This document shows positions 51,365-60,397 of a stretch of DNA of 64,000 bases, piece after piece. The DNA comes from Canibacter sp052085365 (GTDB lineage Bacteria > Actinomycetota > Actinomycetes > Actinomycetales > Microbacteriaceae), in assembly GCA_052085365.1 (NCBI GenBank), contig JBQDFP010000006.1, positions 39,854 to 103,853 of the forward strand, read 5' to 3'. The notes under the pieces were generated by a model. That model worked only from the letters and a program-made list of their open reading frames with translations. It made no database searches and had not been told where the DNA came from. Both the position numbers and the translations under genes were made by a program. Numbering within the stretch: position 1 is the first letter of the stretch; each line of letters opens with the position of its first letter.

Positions 51365-52378
51365 ATGCGTGTTTTATTAACTGGTGGAGCCGGCTACATC
51401 GGGTCCCATACGGCAGTGGTGTTGTGTGAACGTGGCCACGACGTCGTGATTGCTGATGACTTCAGCAATAGCAGTGTCGAAGCGGTCCGACGAGTCAGTG
51501 ACATTATTGGGCGCGAAATCCCAACGATCAATGTTGACTTTGCTGATGCTGACGCGTTGCGTGGTGCGTTGGCAGACGAAGACTTTGACGCAGTGATCCA
51601 CTTTGCAGGGTTGAAAGCGGTCGGCGAGTCAGTGCAACAGCCGACCCGGTATTACCGTGTAAACCTGAATTCGACGCTGAACCTGCTTGATGTGATGCGT
51701 GAGCGCGGCGTGAACCGGCTAGTTTTTTCGAGCTCAGCGACCGTGTACGGTGACCCGCAGCAGCAGCCGATTGATGAAGAGCAGCCCGTTGGTGTGGCCC
51801 TCACGAACCCGTATGGGTGGACGAAGGCGATGAACGAGCAGATTATTCGTGACGCACAGGTGCAGCATCCTGAACTCGCAGCAGTGCTGCTGCGGTACTT
51901 TAACCCGATTGGTGCGCACGAGTCTGGCCGTATTGGTGAGGACCCGAGTGGGATTCCGAATAACCTGATGCCGTTTGTGGCGCAGGTCGCGGTGGGTAAG
52001 CGTGACAAACTGAGCGTGTTTGGTGACCAGTACCCGACGCATGATGGCACGGGTGTGCGTGACTATATTCACGTGGTGGATCTCGCCGAAGGGCATGTTG
52101 CGGCGCTTGAACACGCAGAAGCCGGCGTGAGTGCATATAACCTGGGTTCTGGTGTGGGTTCGAGTGTGCTTGATTTGGTGCACGCGTTTGAACGCGCCAG
52201 CGGCCAGACGATTCCGTACGAGATTGTGCCGCCGCGTGCGGGCGATGTCGCTGAGATGGTGGCCGACCCGGGCAAAGCGAACCGTGAACTCGGGTGGAAG
52301 ACCACTCGTACTCTTGATGACGGCTGCCGTGACTCGTGGGCGTGGCAGTCGGCGAACCCTGATGGGTACGGCGCATGA
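51365..52378 (+). CDS. galE: UDP-glucose 4-epimerase
   Basis: GalE interconverts UDP-glucose and UDP-galactose. The 337 residues have the NAD-binding GGAGYIGSHTAVVL, the catalytic Ser/Tyr/Lys in FSSSATVYG and YGWTKAMNEQ, the RYFNPIGAHESG motif and DYIHVVDLAEGHV. ATG 51365 is chosen by homology; TACGCT at 51351-51356 lies 8 nt upstream without Shine-Dalgarno sequence, so leaderless expression is possible. The 202-nt upstream region has no other recognised element. The following gene overlaps by ATGA, suggesting UDP-galactose or galactofuranose is used for wall polymers made with the downstream transferases. Confidence 0.94.
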   Translation: MRVLLTGGAGYIGSHTAVVLCERGHDVVIADDFSNSSVEAVRRVSDIIGREIPTINVDFADADALRGALADEDFDAVIHFAGLKAVGESVQQPTRYYRVNLNSTLNLLDVMRERGVNRLVFSSSATVYGDPQQQPIDEEQPVGVALTNPYGWTKAMNEQIIRDAQVQHPELAAVLLRYFNPIGAHESGRIGEDPSGIPNNLMPFVAQVAVGKRDKLSVFGDQYPTHDGTGVRDYIHVVDLAEGHVAALEHAEAGVSAYNLGSGVGSSVLDLVHAFERASGQTIPYEIVPPRAGDVAEMVADPGKANRELGWKTTRTLDDGCRDSWAWQSANPDGYGA

Positions 52379-53751
52379 GTCTCAGCGCACAGCTGCAGCA
52401 ACCGCTTCGACACCCTGATGTTCGGTCGGGTCCGTTTATGACCAAGCGGGCCCGATGGCTCGTTATTTTAGGGTTCCTCTTGCCGGGCAGCGCGCAGGTG
52501 TTGACGGGTAAGAAAAAACTGGGTCGTTTCGGTATTGGCGCAACCTTCTTTTGGGTGCTGGTCGCAATCGCAGCGGGGGTGTTCCTGTTTGCGAACCGTT
52601 CGGCCGCGTTAACCCTGTTTACGAACACGTGGGTGCTGCTTGCCCTGCAGGTTGCACTCATTTTCTATGCGATTTTGTGGCTCATTTTAGGGCTGGACAC
52701 GCTGCGGCTGACGAAGCTGAAACGGGTGGAAAAGAACTGGCGTCTGCCGATCGCGATTTTGAGCATTATTTTGACGCTCGTGCCGTCGTTGGGTGCCGCG
52801 TGGGCGGCGAACTCGGTTGGCGCGGGGCGTGAACTGCTGTCGAGCCTGTTTGGCAATAATGCTCCGGCGGTTGAACCGGTTGACGGCAGATACAACATTC
52901 TGCTGCTCGGCACCGATGCGGGGTCAGATCGTGAGGGTTTGCGCCCTGACTCGATTTCGCTCGTGAGTGTTGAGGCCGAGACTGGCCAGTCAACGATTAT
53001 CGGTCTGCCTCGTGAACTCGCGAATGTGCCGTTCCCGGAAGACTCTCCCATGTATAACGAGCACCCTGAAGGTTTTGGAGTGATCGACGGGTGTGAGACT
53101 GGCCGCTGCTGGTTAAACAGCGTGTATGCCGAGGTGGAGTATTACAACCCTGAGTTGTACCCGAACGCAACCGATCGAGGTTCCGAACCGGGTATTGAAG
53201 CGACCAAGGATGCCGTCAGCGGGGCGACCGGGCTGGAAGTGCAGTTCTATGTGCTGATCAACATGGACAGTTTCGAGAAACTCATTGACGCGCTCGGCGG
53301 GGTCACTATCAACGTGGAAGAAGACCTGCCGATCGGCGGTGACGAGTACGGGTACGGTGTCGAAGGGTACGTGAAAGCGGGCAAACAGAAACTGAACGGT
53401 TTCGAAGCGCTCTGGTATGCGCGTTCGAGGTACGGATCAGACCGTGGCGACTATGACCGGATGGATCGTCAGCGTGAACTGCAGGCTGCGATACTGGCGC
53501 AAATGACGCCAACGAATGTGCTGCTCAGGTTTGAAGATATTGCCAAGAGCGGATCAGATATTGCGGCAACCGACATTCCCGATTCGATGCTGGGTCGGTT
53601 TGTTGATTTGGCGGCGAAAGCGAAAGAGTTTGAACCGGTCAATGTGCAATTAACTCCGCCGGATGTAGATACGGAATATCCTGACTATGCACACGTACAT
53701 GAACTCGTGCGTGCAGGTATTGCTGAAGCCACACCACAAGAGGAGGAATAA
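52375..53751 (+). CDS. LytR-CpsA-Psr family glycopolymer ligase
   Basis: LCP enzymes attach polyprenyl-linked glycopolymers to peptidoglycan at the outer membrane face. The 458 residues have about four N-terminal helices (22-145) and an extracellular LCP domain (about 175-420) with the phosphate-binding YNILLLGTDAGSDREGLRPDSISLVSV, LINMDSFEKLIDALGGVTINV and YARSRYGSDRGDYDRMDRQRELQAAIL. The unusual number of N-terminal helices is known in some actinobacterial LCPs. It overlaps galE (ATGA) and the next gene (TAATG). Confidence 0.92.
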   Translation: MSLSAQLQQPLRHPDVRSGPFMTKRARWLVILGFLLPGSAQVLTGKKKLGRFGIGATFFWVLVAIAAGVFLFANRSAALTLFTNTWVLLALQVALIFYAILWLILGLDTLRLTKLKRVEKNWRLPIAILSIILTLVPSLGAAWAANSVGAGRELLSSLFGNNAPAVEPVDGRYNILLLGTDAGSDREGLRPDSISLVSVEAETGQSTIIGLPRELANVPFPEDSPMYNEHPEGFGVIDGCETGRCWLNSVYAEVEYYNPELYPNATDRGSEPGIEATKDAVSGATGLEVQFYVLINMDSFEKLIDALGGVTINVEEDLPIGGDEYGYGVEGYVKAGKQKLNGFEALWYARSRYGSDRGDYDRMDRQRELQAAILAQMTPTNVLLRFEDIAKSGSDIAATDIPDSMLGRFVDLAAKAKEFEPVNVQLTPPDVDTEYPDYAHVHELVRAGIAEATPQEEE

Positions 53752-54728
53752 TGCGGGTCGCCGCCGTTCTGGTCGCGTTCAACCGCGAAGAACTCCTCCA
53801 AGAGTCGCTTGACGCGCTCGCCGCGCAATCCAGACGCCCCGATCGTCTTATTGTGGTGAATAACGCCAGCACCGATAATTCTGCGCAGGTTGCCGAGCAG
53901 GCGCTTGAATCGTGGGAAGACGCACGGCTGATCAACCTGACTGAGAACACCGGTGGTGCGGGCGGGTTTGCGGTCGGAATTGCCGCAGCACTTACCGACC
54001 CGTCAATCGACTGGGTGTGGGTGATGGATGACGACACTGTTCCGCACGAGGGCGCGCTTGATGCAGCGCTCGACGCGCATGAACGGTATCGGGCGACGGG
54101 TGACGACAATCTTGCAGTGATGGGGTCGCGTGTGGTGTGGACTGACGGTGATGACCACCCGATGAACACCCCAAAACCAAAAATTGGTGCCAGCGCGGCA
54201 GAACGCCAGCGGGCAGGTGAGGCCGGAGCAACTGAGATCCGCTCTATCTCATTCGTGTCAGCGTTCTTGCGCGCGTCACGTGTGCGCGAGGTGGGGCTGC
54301 CGCTGGCCGACTATTTCTTGTGGAACGACGATTTCGAATTCTCGGCACGGCTGCTGCGTGGCGCACGCGGATTGTTTGTGCCACAGTCAGTGGTGACCCA
54401 CAAAACCAAAGCTAAAGGGTCAAGCGATCAAGACCCGGGTGAAAGGTTCTACTTCGAAGTGCGCAACAAACTGTGGGTGTTTAACAACTCGCACGCGTTG
54501 AAACCGTGGGAGCGTGCCGCGTATCGGGCAGCGAGTGTTCGCCGGTGGATCCGCACTTTCCGTGCATCGGAGCATCCGGAAGTGCTTAAAGATTGCCTGA
54601 AACGAGGGCTTGCTGATGCTCGACACGCGGGCCCGCGTCCAACACCGATGGTGCTTGCTGATGCGGGGGTGCCCGATGACGTGTTTGCGACCGTTATTGA
54701 TGTGTGCGCGAAGGAACGATCACGGTGA
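53751..54728 (+). CDS. GT2-family glycosyltransferase (galactofuranosyl/rhamnosyltransferase-like)
   Basis: This inverting GT-A transferase has 325 residues. It opens AAVLVAFNREELLQESLDALAAQ and RLIVVNNASTDNSAQ, followed by NTGGAGGFAVGI and the DxD-type WVMDDDTVPHEGAL, then LWNDDFEFSARL near residue 200. These segments match the GlfT1/rhamnosyltransferase group, suggesting a nucleotide-furanose or dTDP-rhamnose donor; inference. GAGGA precedes the ATG. Confidence 0.87.
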   Translation: MRVAAVLVAFNREELLQESLDALAAQSRRPDRLIVVNNASTDNSAQVAEQALESWEDARLINLTENTGGAGGFAVGIAAALTDPSIDWVWVMDDDTVPHEGALDAALDAHERYRATGDDNLAVMGSRVVWTDGDDHPMNTPKPKIGASAAERQRAGEAGATEIRSISFVSAFLRASRVREVGLPLADYFLWNDDFEFSARLLRGARGLFVPQSVVTHKTKAKGSSDQDPGERFYFEVRNKLWVFNNSHALKPWERAAYRAASVRRWIRTFRASEHPEVLKDCLKRGLADARHAGPRPTPMVLADAGVPDDVFATVIDVCAKERSR

Positions 54729-55591
54729 AGGTGAGATCCGCCCCGTTCACGCTGTTGCTGCCGGTATATCGGGCAGACAATCCTGACTTTTTTGAGCGTG
54801 CGCTTACCAGTTCGACCACTGAACAAACCCTGCAGCCCGAACAGGTTGTGATTGTGCGCGACGGGAAAGTGCCGGCAGAGCTGCAGTTCGCGCTGGCTCG
54901 AGTGCAGAAGAAGCTGCCGATTCCGGTGACGATGGTTGAGCTTGACGAAAATGTGGGGCTTGCGCGAGCACTGAACGCGGGGCTTCAAGCGTGTGAGCAT
55001 GACGTGGTTGCGCGTATTGACGCCGACGATGTGTCCATGCCGGACCGGTTTGAACTGCAGTGGGCAGTGATTGAGGCCGGGTTTGATTTGGTCGGCACGG
55101 GCATGATCGAGTTCGAGCATGACACAAGCGAACTCGGTAAAGTGCGCGTGCCACCGGTGGGACCGCAACGGATTCGCGATCACGCGAGAACGCACAACCC
55201 GTTTAATCATCCGTCGATGATGTACCGTACGGAAGCGCTCGCCAAAGTTGGCAACTATGAACCGTTCGGCAATATGGAAGATTACTGGCTCGGTATTCGA
55301 CTCATTGACAGCGGTGCGAAAGTTGAGAACATTGCGAAACCGCTCGTTGCGTACCGGGTAGGTTCGGGCGCGTTTCAGCGCCGCGGCGGTGTGAAACAGG
55401 CCAAAACTGAGATTGCACTGCAGCGCAGAATGCTCGAAATGAAATTCATTACGCCGGTGCAGTTTGCCCGGAATGTGATCATCAAAGGTCTTTACCGGCT
55501 GCTACCAGCGAACTTGAAACAGGTGCTGTTTCACCGTTTCGTTGGCCGCGGCTTGCGCGGGGACCGGTTGAACGGGTCACGTAGTTCGTAG
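54725..55591 (+). CDS. GT2-family glycosyltransferase
   Basis: This 288-residue GT-A enzyme starts FTLLLPVYRADNPDFFERALTS. It has ENVGLARALNAGLQAC, the metal motif VARIDADDVSMPDRFELQ and the acceptor-site stretch NPFNHPSMMYRTEALAKVGNYEPFGNMEDYWLG. It resembles the AmsE-like exopolysaccharide group. GTG 54725 overlaps the previous stop. Its 3' end overlaps the convergent Lrp-type gene by about 60 nt. Confidence 0.87.
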   Translation: MKVRSAPFTLLLPVYRADNPDFFERALTSSTTEQTLQPEQVVIVRDGKVPAELQFALARVQKKLPIPVTMVELDENVGLARALNAGLQACEHDVVARIDADDVSMPDRFELQWAVIEAGFDLVGTGMIEFEHDTSELGKVRVPPVGPQRIRDHARTHNPFNHPSMMYRTEALAKVGNYEPFGNMEDYWLGIRLIDSGAKVENIAKPLVAYRVGSGAFQRRGGVKQAKTEIALQRRMLEMKFITPVQFARNVIIKGLYRLLPANLKQVLFHRFVGRGLRGDRLNGSRSS

Positions 55592-56472
55592 CTTTCGCGT
55601 TCGATTTCAAGGTGCATCCAAGAATCGAGTCGTGACACTGAGTCGTGGGATTTGATTCGGTCGAGGACCCGGCGTAATTCGTGCAGCGACGGTGCCGAGA
55701 GCGTCGCAATGACGTCAAAGTGGCCCACGGTGAGCGCTCCAAACTCTGTAGACGGATGTGAGCGGAGTTCATCGAGTAGCGGTTGCAGTGTTTGGGCTGT
55801 GCCGATGGTGTTGAGCCCGATGCCAACCACGAAGCTTCTCGTGGCATCGACCCAATTCGGAATGCAGGTCACTCTGAGCAGCCCGCTCTCGATGAGCTTG
55901 GTGAGACGTGATCTGACTGCGCCAACCGACAGGCCTACTTGTTCGCTAAGCCGTTGGTAGGGTGCTCGACCGTCTTGACGAAGTACTTCAACGAGTTGTT
56001 TGTTAATCGGGTCGAGCGGGGGCAGGTCGGCTTCGGTCAGTCCAGTGCTGGAGTTGAATCGGCTCGCGAATGAGCGAATATGGTGCGACGATCGCACCGC
56101 TGTAACGCCGGCCACGCTTTTGATGTCTTCGAGTATGGCTTCAAGATGCGAGTGGTTGTTGGCTCCGATTTCGACCGCGATGTCGTGTTCGCCGGCAACC
56201 GCTGAGACCAGAGGAAGGTTCGGCATGTGGCTGAGTGTGCTCGTGACGGCTTCAGTTGGGCCGTGTGTCCAGATGAGAACGTGTGAATAGCTGTGAATGC
56301 CAAGGAGCGCTGGGTGCACGTGAGCGCTGAACGACAAACTGCCGGAAGCGGTGAGTGCTTTCAGTCGTTCGTCGATCTGGTGTCTCGGGATATCGAGCTT
56401 TCGCGAGATTTCACTGACCGGGAGACGTCCGTTATCTCTCAGGACTGAGAGGAGATTGTCGTCCAAGCTCAT
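55531..56472 (-). CDS. Lrp/AsnC-family regulator with tandem HTH-ligand modules
   Basis: This 313-residue protein contains two Lrp units in one chain. HTH 1 is about 2-50 (LPVSEISRKLDIPRHQIDERLKAL) with an effector domain at 65-140; HTH 2 is about 150-200 (APYQRLSEQVGLSVGAVRSRLTKLIESGLL) with a second effector domain at 210-290. Classical Lrp proteins have one unit of about 150 residues. It is divergent from the ABC/catabolic cluster across an AT-rich 241-bp region and is its probable regulator. Confidence 0.88.
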   Translation of the reverse strand: MSLDDNLLSVLRDNGRLPVSEISRKLDIPRHQIDERLKALTASGSLSFSAHVHPALLGIHSYSHVLIWTHGPTEAVTSTLSHMPNLPLVSAVAGEHDIAVEIGANNHSHLEAILEDIKSVAGVTAVRSSHHIRSFASRFNSSTGLTEADLPPLDPINKQLVEVLRQDGRAPYQRLSEQVGLSVGAVRSRLTKLIESGLLRVTCIPNWVDATRSFVVGIGLNTIGTAQTLQPLLDELRSHPSTEFGALTVGHFDVIATLSAPSLHELRRVLDRIKSHDSVSRLDSWMHLEIERESYELRDPFNRSPRKPRPTKR

Positions 56473-56713
56473 AGATCCACCAACTCACGATTCGTTACCA
56501 ATTTGTTATTCAATGAATTGTTTCAAATATTTTAAAAAGTATAGTACAGGCGCAAATAAACAGCGTGAAATCAAAAAATGTTTGGTTAAAACATAAATAA
56601 AAGCAAATCATGCCGGGTATAGCTTACAGATTTGATAAACCTCTGCAGCATAAACAGTAGTCTGTTCCCACTACGAAGGCATCGTGCAGAGCCATCGATC
56701 CAAAGGAGGAGCA
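56473..56713. promoter_or_regulatory. AT-rich divergent control region between the Lrp-type gene and the ABC/catabolic operon
   Basis: This 241-bp stretch, especially 56500-56640, is clearly more AT-rich than its surroundings, with runs such as CAAATATTTTAAAAAGTATA. It must hold both promoters and, by analogy with Lrp, several AT-rich binding sites. I could not define a single palindrome. AAAGGAGGAG at 56702-56711 is the strong ribosome-binding site of the ATPase gene. Confidence 0.5.
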
Positions 56714-57493
56714 ATGGGCATAGAAGCTGAGGTGCAGCCCCTGCTGCGGGCAACGAATCTCCATAAGAACTATGACGACAAAGAAGTCTTAAAGGGTGTG
56801 GATCTCTCGATCAACCCCGGTCAGGTGAAAGCCATGCTCGGCCCGAGCGGGTCAGGGAAATCTACGGCACTTCGACTTATCAGCCTGTTGGAACGAGCAG
56901 ACCAGGGCTCTATCGAACTCGATGGTAAACAGCTAGGAACGGTCAAGCGCGGTTCGACGCATAAGCCAGCGTCTGAGCGCAGACTTGCGAAACAGCGGCA
57001 GGCAATTGGCATGGTGTTTCAGCACTTCAACCTGTTCCCCCACCTGACGGCGGTACGAAACGTCATGAGCGGGTTGACAACGGTGCGAAAAACATCTCGC
57101 TCAGATGCCAAAGAGCGTGCAATGGAAATGCTTGATCGTGTCGGGCTCGCCAAGTTTGCCGATAACTTCCCGGCGGAACTCTCTGGCGGACAACAGCAGC
57201 GTGTGGCAATCGCGCGAGCACTCGTACTTGACCCAAAACTCATGTTGTTCGATGAACCAACCTCAGCGCTCGACCCAGAACTGGTGGGGGAAGTCCTTCG
57301 AGTGATGGAGAACCTCGCAGCAGACGGAATGACCATGTTGGTGGTCACCCATGAAACACGGTTTGCTCGACGCGTTGCTGATGAAGTCGTCCTCTTCGAC
57401 TCCGGAGTAATTATCGAAGAACAGCCTCCGGAGGGGTTCTTCGAAAACCCTCAGCACGATCGGACCAAGGAGTTTCTGCGTCATGTCCAATAA
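56714..57493 (+). CDS. Polar amino-acid-type ABC transporter ATPase (GlnQ-like)
   Basis: This 259-residue ATPase energises uptake with the permease at 59619 and the lipoprotein at 58712. Walker A is GPSGSGKST, Q-loop GMVFQHFNLFPHLTAVRNVM, signature LSGGQQQRVAIARAL, Walker B LMLFDEPTSALDPE and switch His VVTHETRFA. AAAGGAGGAG precedes the ATG. It is separated from its permease and binding protein by a TIM-barrel gene with which it overlaps by 11 nt. Confidence 0.92.
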   Translation: MGIEAEVQPLLRATNLHKNYDDKEVLKGVDLSINPGQVKAMLGPSGSGKSTALRLISLLERADQGSIELDGKQLGTVKRGSTHKPASERRLAKQRQAIGMVFQHFNLFPHLTAVRNVMSGLTTVRKTSRSDAKERAMEMLDRVGLAKFADNFPAELSGGQQQRVAIARALVLDPKLMLFDEPTSALDPELVGEVLRVMENLAADGMTMLVVTHETRFARRVADEVVLFDSGVIIEEQPPEGFFENPQHDRTKEFLRHVQ

Positions 57494-58667
57494 TCACACC
57501 TCCATTTTCACAGGCACCAGTGGCGTGCACATCGAAGAATATGCGACCTGCCGCGTGCCCGAGTTGGTACACGCAAAACAGAAGTCCGAAGAACTAGGAC
57601 TTGCCGGCGTAGAAGTGTTTATGAACGATGTCGTGCCGCGGACCGAGCAGCTGTCAGACTTCGACACTCTGGTGAAGCAATTTCGTGAAGCGAGAGTTGC
57701 TCGAGTGCATTGCTCATACTGGGGGTCACCTACCGGGTTTGTCGCCAACATTGGGTACTCAGAACTTGTCGACCGGTTTTCGAGCCGCGAAGCGCTACGT
57801 GAGTACTACGGTGATGTTTCTGGCCGACACATGTTCCAGCGCTGGTGCGACGAGTATGCGATCGCGAAGTCGTCAGGGGCGAAAGTATTCGTATTTCACC
57901 TCATTGACTACCTTCACGTGGATGGCGCATGGGAGTTCACCGTGTCTCGTGAGACCGTACTCGATGCGATGGTCGTTATGCTGCAACGGTTCTTACGTGA
58001 GTTGACTGATCGAAACCTGCTTTCGGAATCAGCCCCGATAATTGAGCTCGAGAACGCGGGTTGGGGCCTCGAATTTGGTGCTCAAACCTCGGACGACTTC
58101 GCCGTACTGATCGCACGCATCGACGACGAATATGACCGCCTTCGTATCGGCTGGGACTTCAACCACCTGCTCCACGCGACCGGTGTTCGTGACGGCAAAG
58201 CCGTATTTATGCTGCCCGAGAATGAAATTACTGACGCAATGCGTGAAATTTCGGAGCAGGCCGGGGGAAACATTCACGAGCTGTCACAGCTGTGGATCAG
58301 ACACAACCTGCTTGACCAGAAAACCGTGAACGTCGTGAACTCGGTGCACCTGTCAGATTGTCCTCCCAAAACGGAAGAGTTCTTCCGCAACGGAAAACTG
58401 CAAGACCCGCACTGGGTAGACGATACGCCCGCAAAGCAGGGTGAAGTGGGCTTACAAATTGTGCTTGAGCATTACGACAATCATGTGCTGCTGGGCGACG
58501 GCGTACTGGACCCGAACTGGGTGAAAACGATTGTTTCGGAATGTGCCGAACACGTCCCGGGGGGTGAGCTGATGGTCCTCCACGAACTGAAAAACGCGGC
58601 AGATATTTGGGCCGATGTCGAGCTTCAACGCAGCCGCATCGCTCACAGCACTGGCACAACAACCTGA
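57483..58667 (+). CDS. Xylose isomerase-like TIM-barrel protein
   Basis: This 394-residue protein belongs to the sugar isomerase/epimerase-AP endonuclease superfamily by its pattern of barrel strands carrying acidic and His residues: GVEVFMND, KVFVFHLIDYLHVDG, APIIELENAGWGLEFG, RIGWDFNHLL, VVNSVHLSDCPP and VLEHYDN. These supply plausible metal ligands (Glu, Asp/His, His, Glu). The substrate is unknown. FrlC-type epimerases of fructoselysine catabolism have the same fold, which together with the PfkB kinase downstream hints at a sugar-amine substrate; inference only. Confidence 0.72.
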   Translation: MSNNHTSIFTGTSGVHIEEYATCRVPELVHAKQKSEELGLAGVEVFMNDVVPRTEQLSDFDTLVKQFREARVARVHCSYWGSPTGFVANIGYSELVDRFSSREALREYYGDVSGRHMFQRWCDEYAIAKSSGAKVFVFHLIDYLHVDGAWEFTVSRETVLDAMVVMLQRFLRELTDRNLLSESAPIIELENAGWGLEFGAQTSDDFAVLIARIDDEYDRLRIGWDFNHLLHATGVRDGKAVFMLPENEITDAMREISEQAGGNIHELSQLWIRHNLLDQKTVNVVNSVHLSDCPPKTEEFFRNGKLQDPHWVDDTPAKQGEVGLQIVLEHYDNHVLLGDGVLDPNWVKTIVSECAEHVPGGELMVLHELKNAADIWADVELQRSRIAHSTGTTT

Positions 58668-58711
58668 ATCTTAAACAACACACATGATCTGTGGACATCA
58701 AAGGAGAAATC

Positions 58712-59569
58712 ATGCAGATGAAAAAATCAATGGGAGTACTCGCCGCCGTTTCGGCCCTCAGCATCGGAGCCCTCACCGGCTGCAGTAGCAGCGGAAGCAC
58801 CGATGACGCTGACGCAGGGCCTGCGGGGCTGAACAATCCTGGCGAACTGAATCTTTGTGTTTCGTTGAGCTACGAACCACTCGAATACTACGAAAACGGC
58901 ACCGACGGCGAAGTAATTGGCTGGGATGTCGATAGTGCACGCGCGCTCGGTGACCTCTGGGGTGTAAAAACAAACGTCAACGTGGGAAGCTTTGACGGAA
59001 TGATTCCGGGCCTGCAGTCCGGAAAGTGTGACCTGGTGTGGTCAGGCATGTACATCAATGAGGATCGGCTTCAGGTCACGGACGCGGTGCCAGTGCTCAA
59101 AACTGGCACGGAAGTGATCTTGACTGACAAAGCCGCGAAGGGTGTTGAAGACACACTCGGTCTGTGTGGGTTGAAGCTTGCCGCACAGTCCGGCAGCGAA
59201 GATGAATCACACATTCAAGAAGCGAGCGACGAGTGCGAGGCCGCAGGTAAGCCGAAGATTGAGGTGAAGGGATACCCTGGCTCGGTTGACGCGATTCCAG
59301 CAGTGCAGAGCGGAAAGCTTGACGGACTCGTTGACACGACAGTGCTCGCGGCAACAATCGCAAGTAAGAATGAAGACTTGACCGCAGTTCACGGTCTCTT
59401 CCCTGCCGACTACTGGTTCGGTGCGTTCACCGACAAGGGCAGCGAATTGTCGCCAGAAGTTGAAGCAGGTATTCACCAGCTGATTGAAGATGGCACGATG
59501 CAAGAACTGGCCGAGAAGTACGGACTCAACCCTGACGACGTTGCAGAAACCGACACTAAAGCGCTCTAA
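58712..59569 (+). CDS. Amino-acid-type ABC transporter substrate-binding lipoprotein
   Basis: This 285-residue lipoprotein has lipobox LTGC (Cys24), a Ser/Asp-rich linker, and the family 3 solute-binding fold: LNLCVSLSYEPLEYYENG, VIGWDVDSARALGDLWG, SFDGMIPGLQSGKCDLVWSGMYINEDR and a C-terminal GIHQLIEDGTMQELAEKYGL. Four Cys after the lipobox Cys (residues near 49, 104, 149 and 172) may form disulfides, which is more than usual. AAGGAG precedes ATG 58712. Confidence 0.9.
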   Translation: MQMKKSMGVLAAVSALSIGALTGCSSSGSTDDADAGPAGLNNPGELNLCVSLSYEPLEYYENGTDGEVIGWDVDSARALGDLWGVKTNVNVGSFDGMIPGLQSGKCDLVWSGMYINEDRLQVTDAVPVLKTGTEVILTDKAAKGVEDTLGLCGLKLAAQSGSEDESHIQEASDECEAAGKPKIEVKGYPGSVDAIPAVQSGKLDGLVDTTVLAATIASKNEDLTAVHGLFPADYWFGAFTDKGSELSPEVEAGIHQLIEDGTMQELAEKYGLNPDDVAETDTKAL

Positions 59570-59618
59570 CAACCGGTGAGCGTCGTGCCGCTGCAACGAT
59601 CCATACTGCGAGGTAAAC

Positions 59619-60359
59619 ATGAGATTTGATGTAGATATTTTCTGGGAGCAGATGACCTCCTCGGTCTACCTGTACGGTGCACTTCTTGCTGTGCTGGTCG
59701 CGGTCGGCAGTCTCGTTCTCACCATTGTGATCGGGCTCGTGATGGCGCTCATGAAGCTGTCGCCAAACCGGGTGGCGAAGTCGGCATCGAACGGATATCT
59801 CTGGTTCTTCCGAGCCGTGCCGTCCATGCTGATGCTCCTGATTTGCTGGAACGCACTCCCACAGCTGTTCCCCGTGTTTTCAGGGTCTTGGTACACACCG
59901 TTCGTTGCCTCAATACTCGCTCTGGGTATCAGCGAGGCAGCCTATGTTGCCGAATTCTTGCGCTCAGCCATTATGAGTGTTGATGACGGTCAACGGCTGG
60001 CTGCTCGTGCCTTGGGAATGACCCCGGTGCAAAGCTTTTTCAAAGTGGTGCTGCCCCAGGCCACTCGAATTGCGTTGCCACCATTGGGGAACGAACTGGT
60101 TGCGTTGGTGAAGTTGACGGCTATTGCCAGCGTGATTTCACTAGAAGAACTGCTTCGAGTCGCGACTATTGGGGTGCAAGCGACCTTCCGGTACGCAGAG
60201 TACTACTCGGTTGCGATCATTTATTACCTTGTGATCGTTTCGATCATCATGGTCGTGCAGAGCGCAGTAGAGAAGCGGTTCGTGTGGTCATCGAAGAAGG
60301 TCGCGCGTAAGCCGCTGACGTCCCAGAAACAAGCATCGATGGCTTTGGCCAGTCACTAA
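59619..60359 (+). CDS. Amino-acid-type ABC transporter permease (HisM/GlnP-like)
   Basis: This 246-residue protein has five or six helices, with the EAA loop ARALGMTPVQSFFKVVLPQATRIALPPLGNE in its second half and an N-terminal YGALLAVLVAVGSL helix. GAGGTAA precedes the ATG. It is the only permease in the cluster, so the channel is probably a homodimer. It follows the binding protein by 49 nt. Confidence 0.9.
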   Translation: MRFDVDIFWEQMTSSVYLYGALLAVLVAVGSLVLTIVIGLVMALMKLSPNRVAKSASNGYLWFFRAVPSMLMLLICWNALPQLFPVFSGSWYTPFVASILALGISEAAYVAEFLRSAIMSVDDGQRLAARALGMTPVQSFFKVVLPQATRIALPPLGNELVALVKLTAIASVISLEELLRVATIGVQATFRYAEYYSVAIIYYLVIVSIIMVVQSAVEKRFVWSSKKVARKPLTSQKQASMALASH

Positions 60360-60397
60360 CGACTACCGCGATTGAATTGATTACGAGGAGCGCATTC

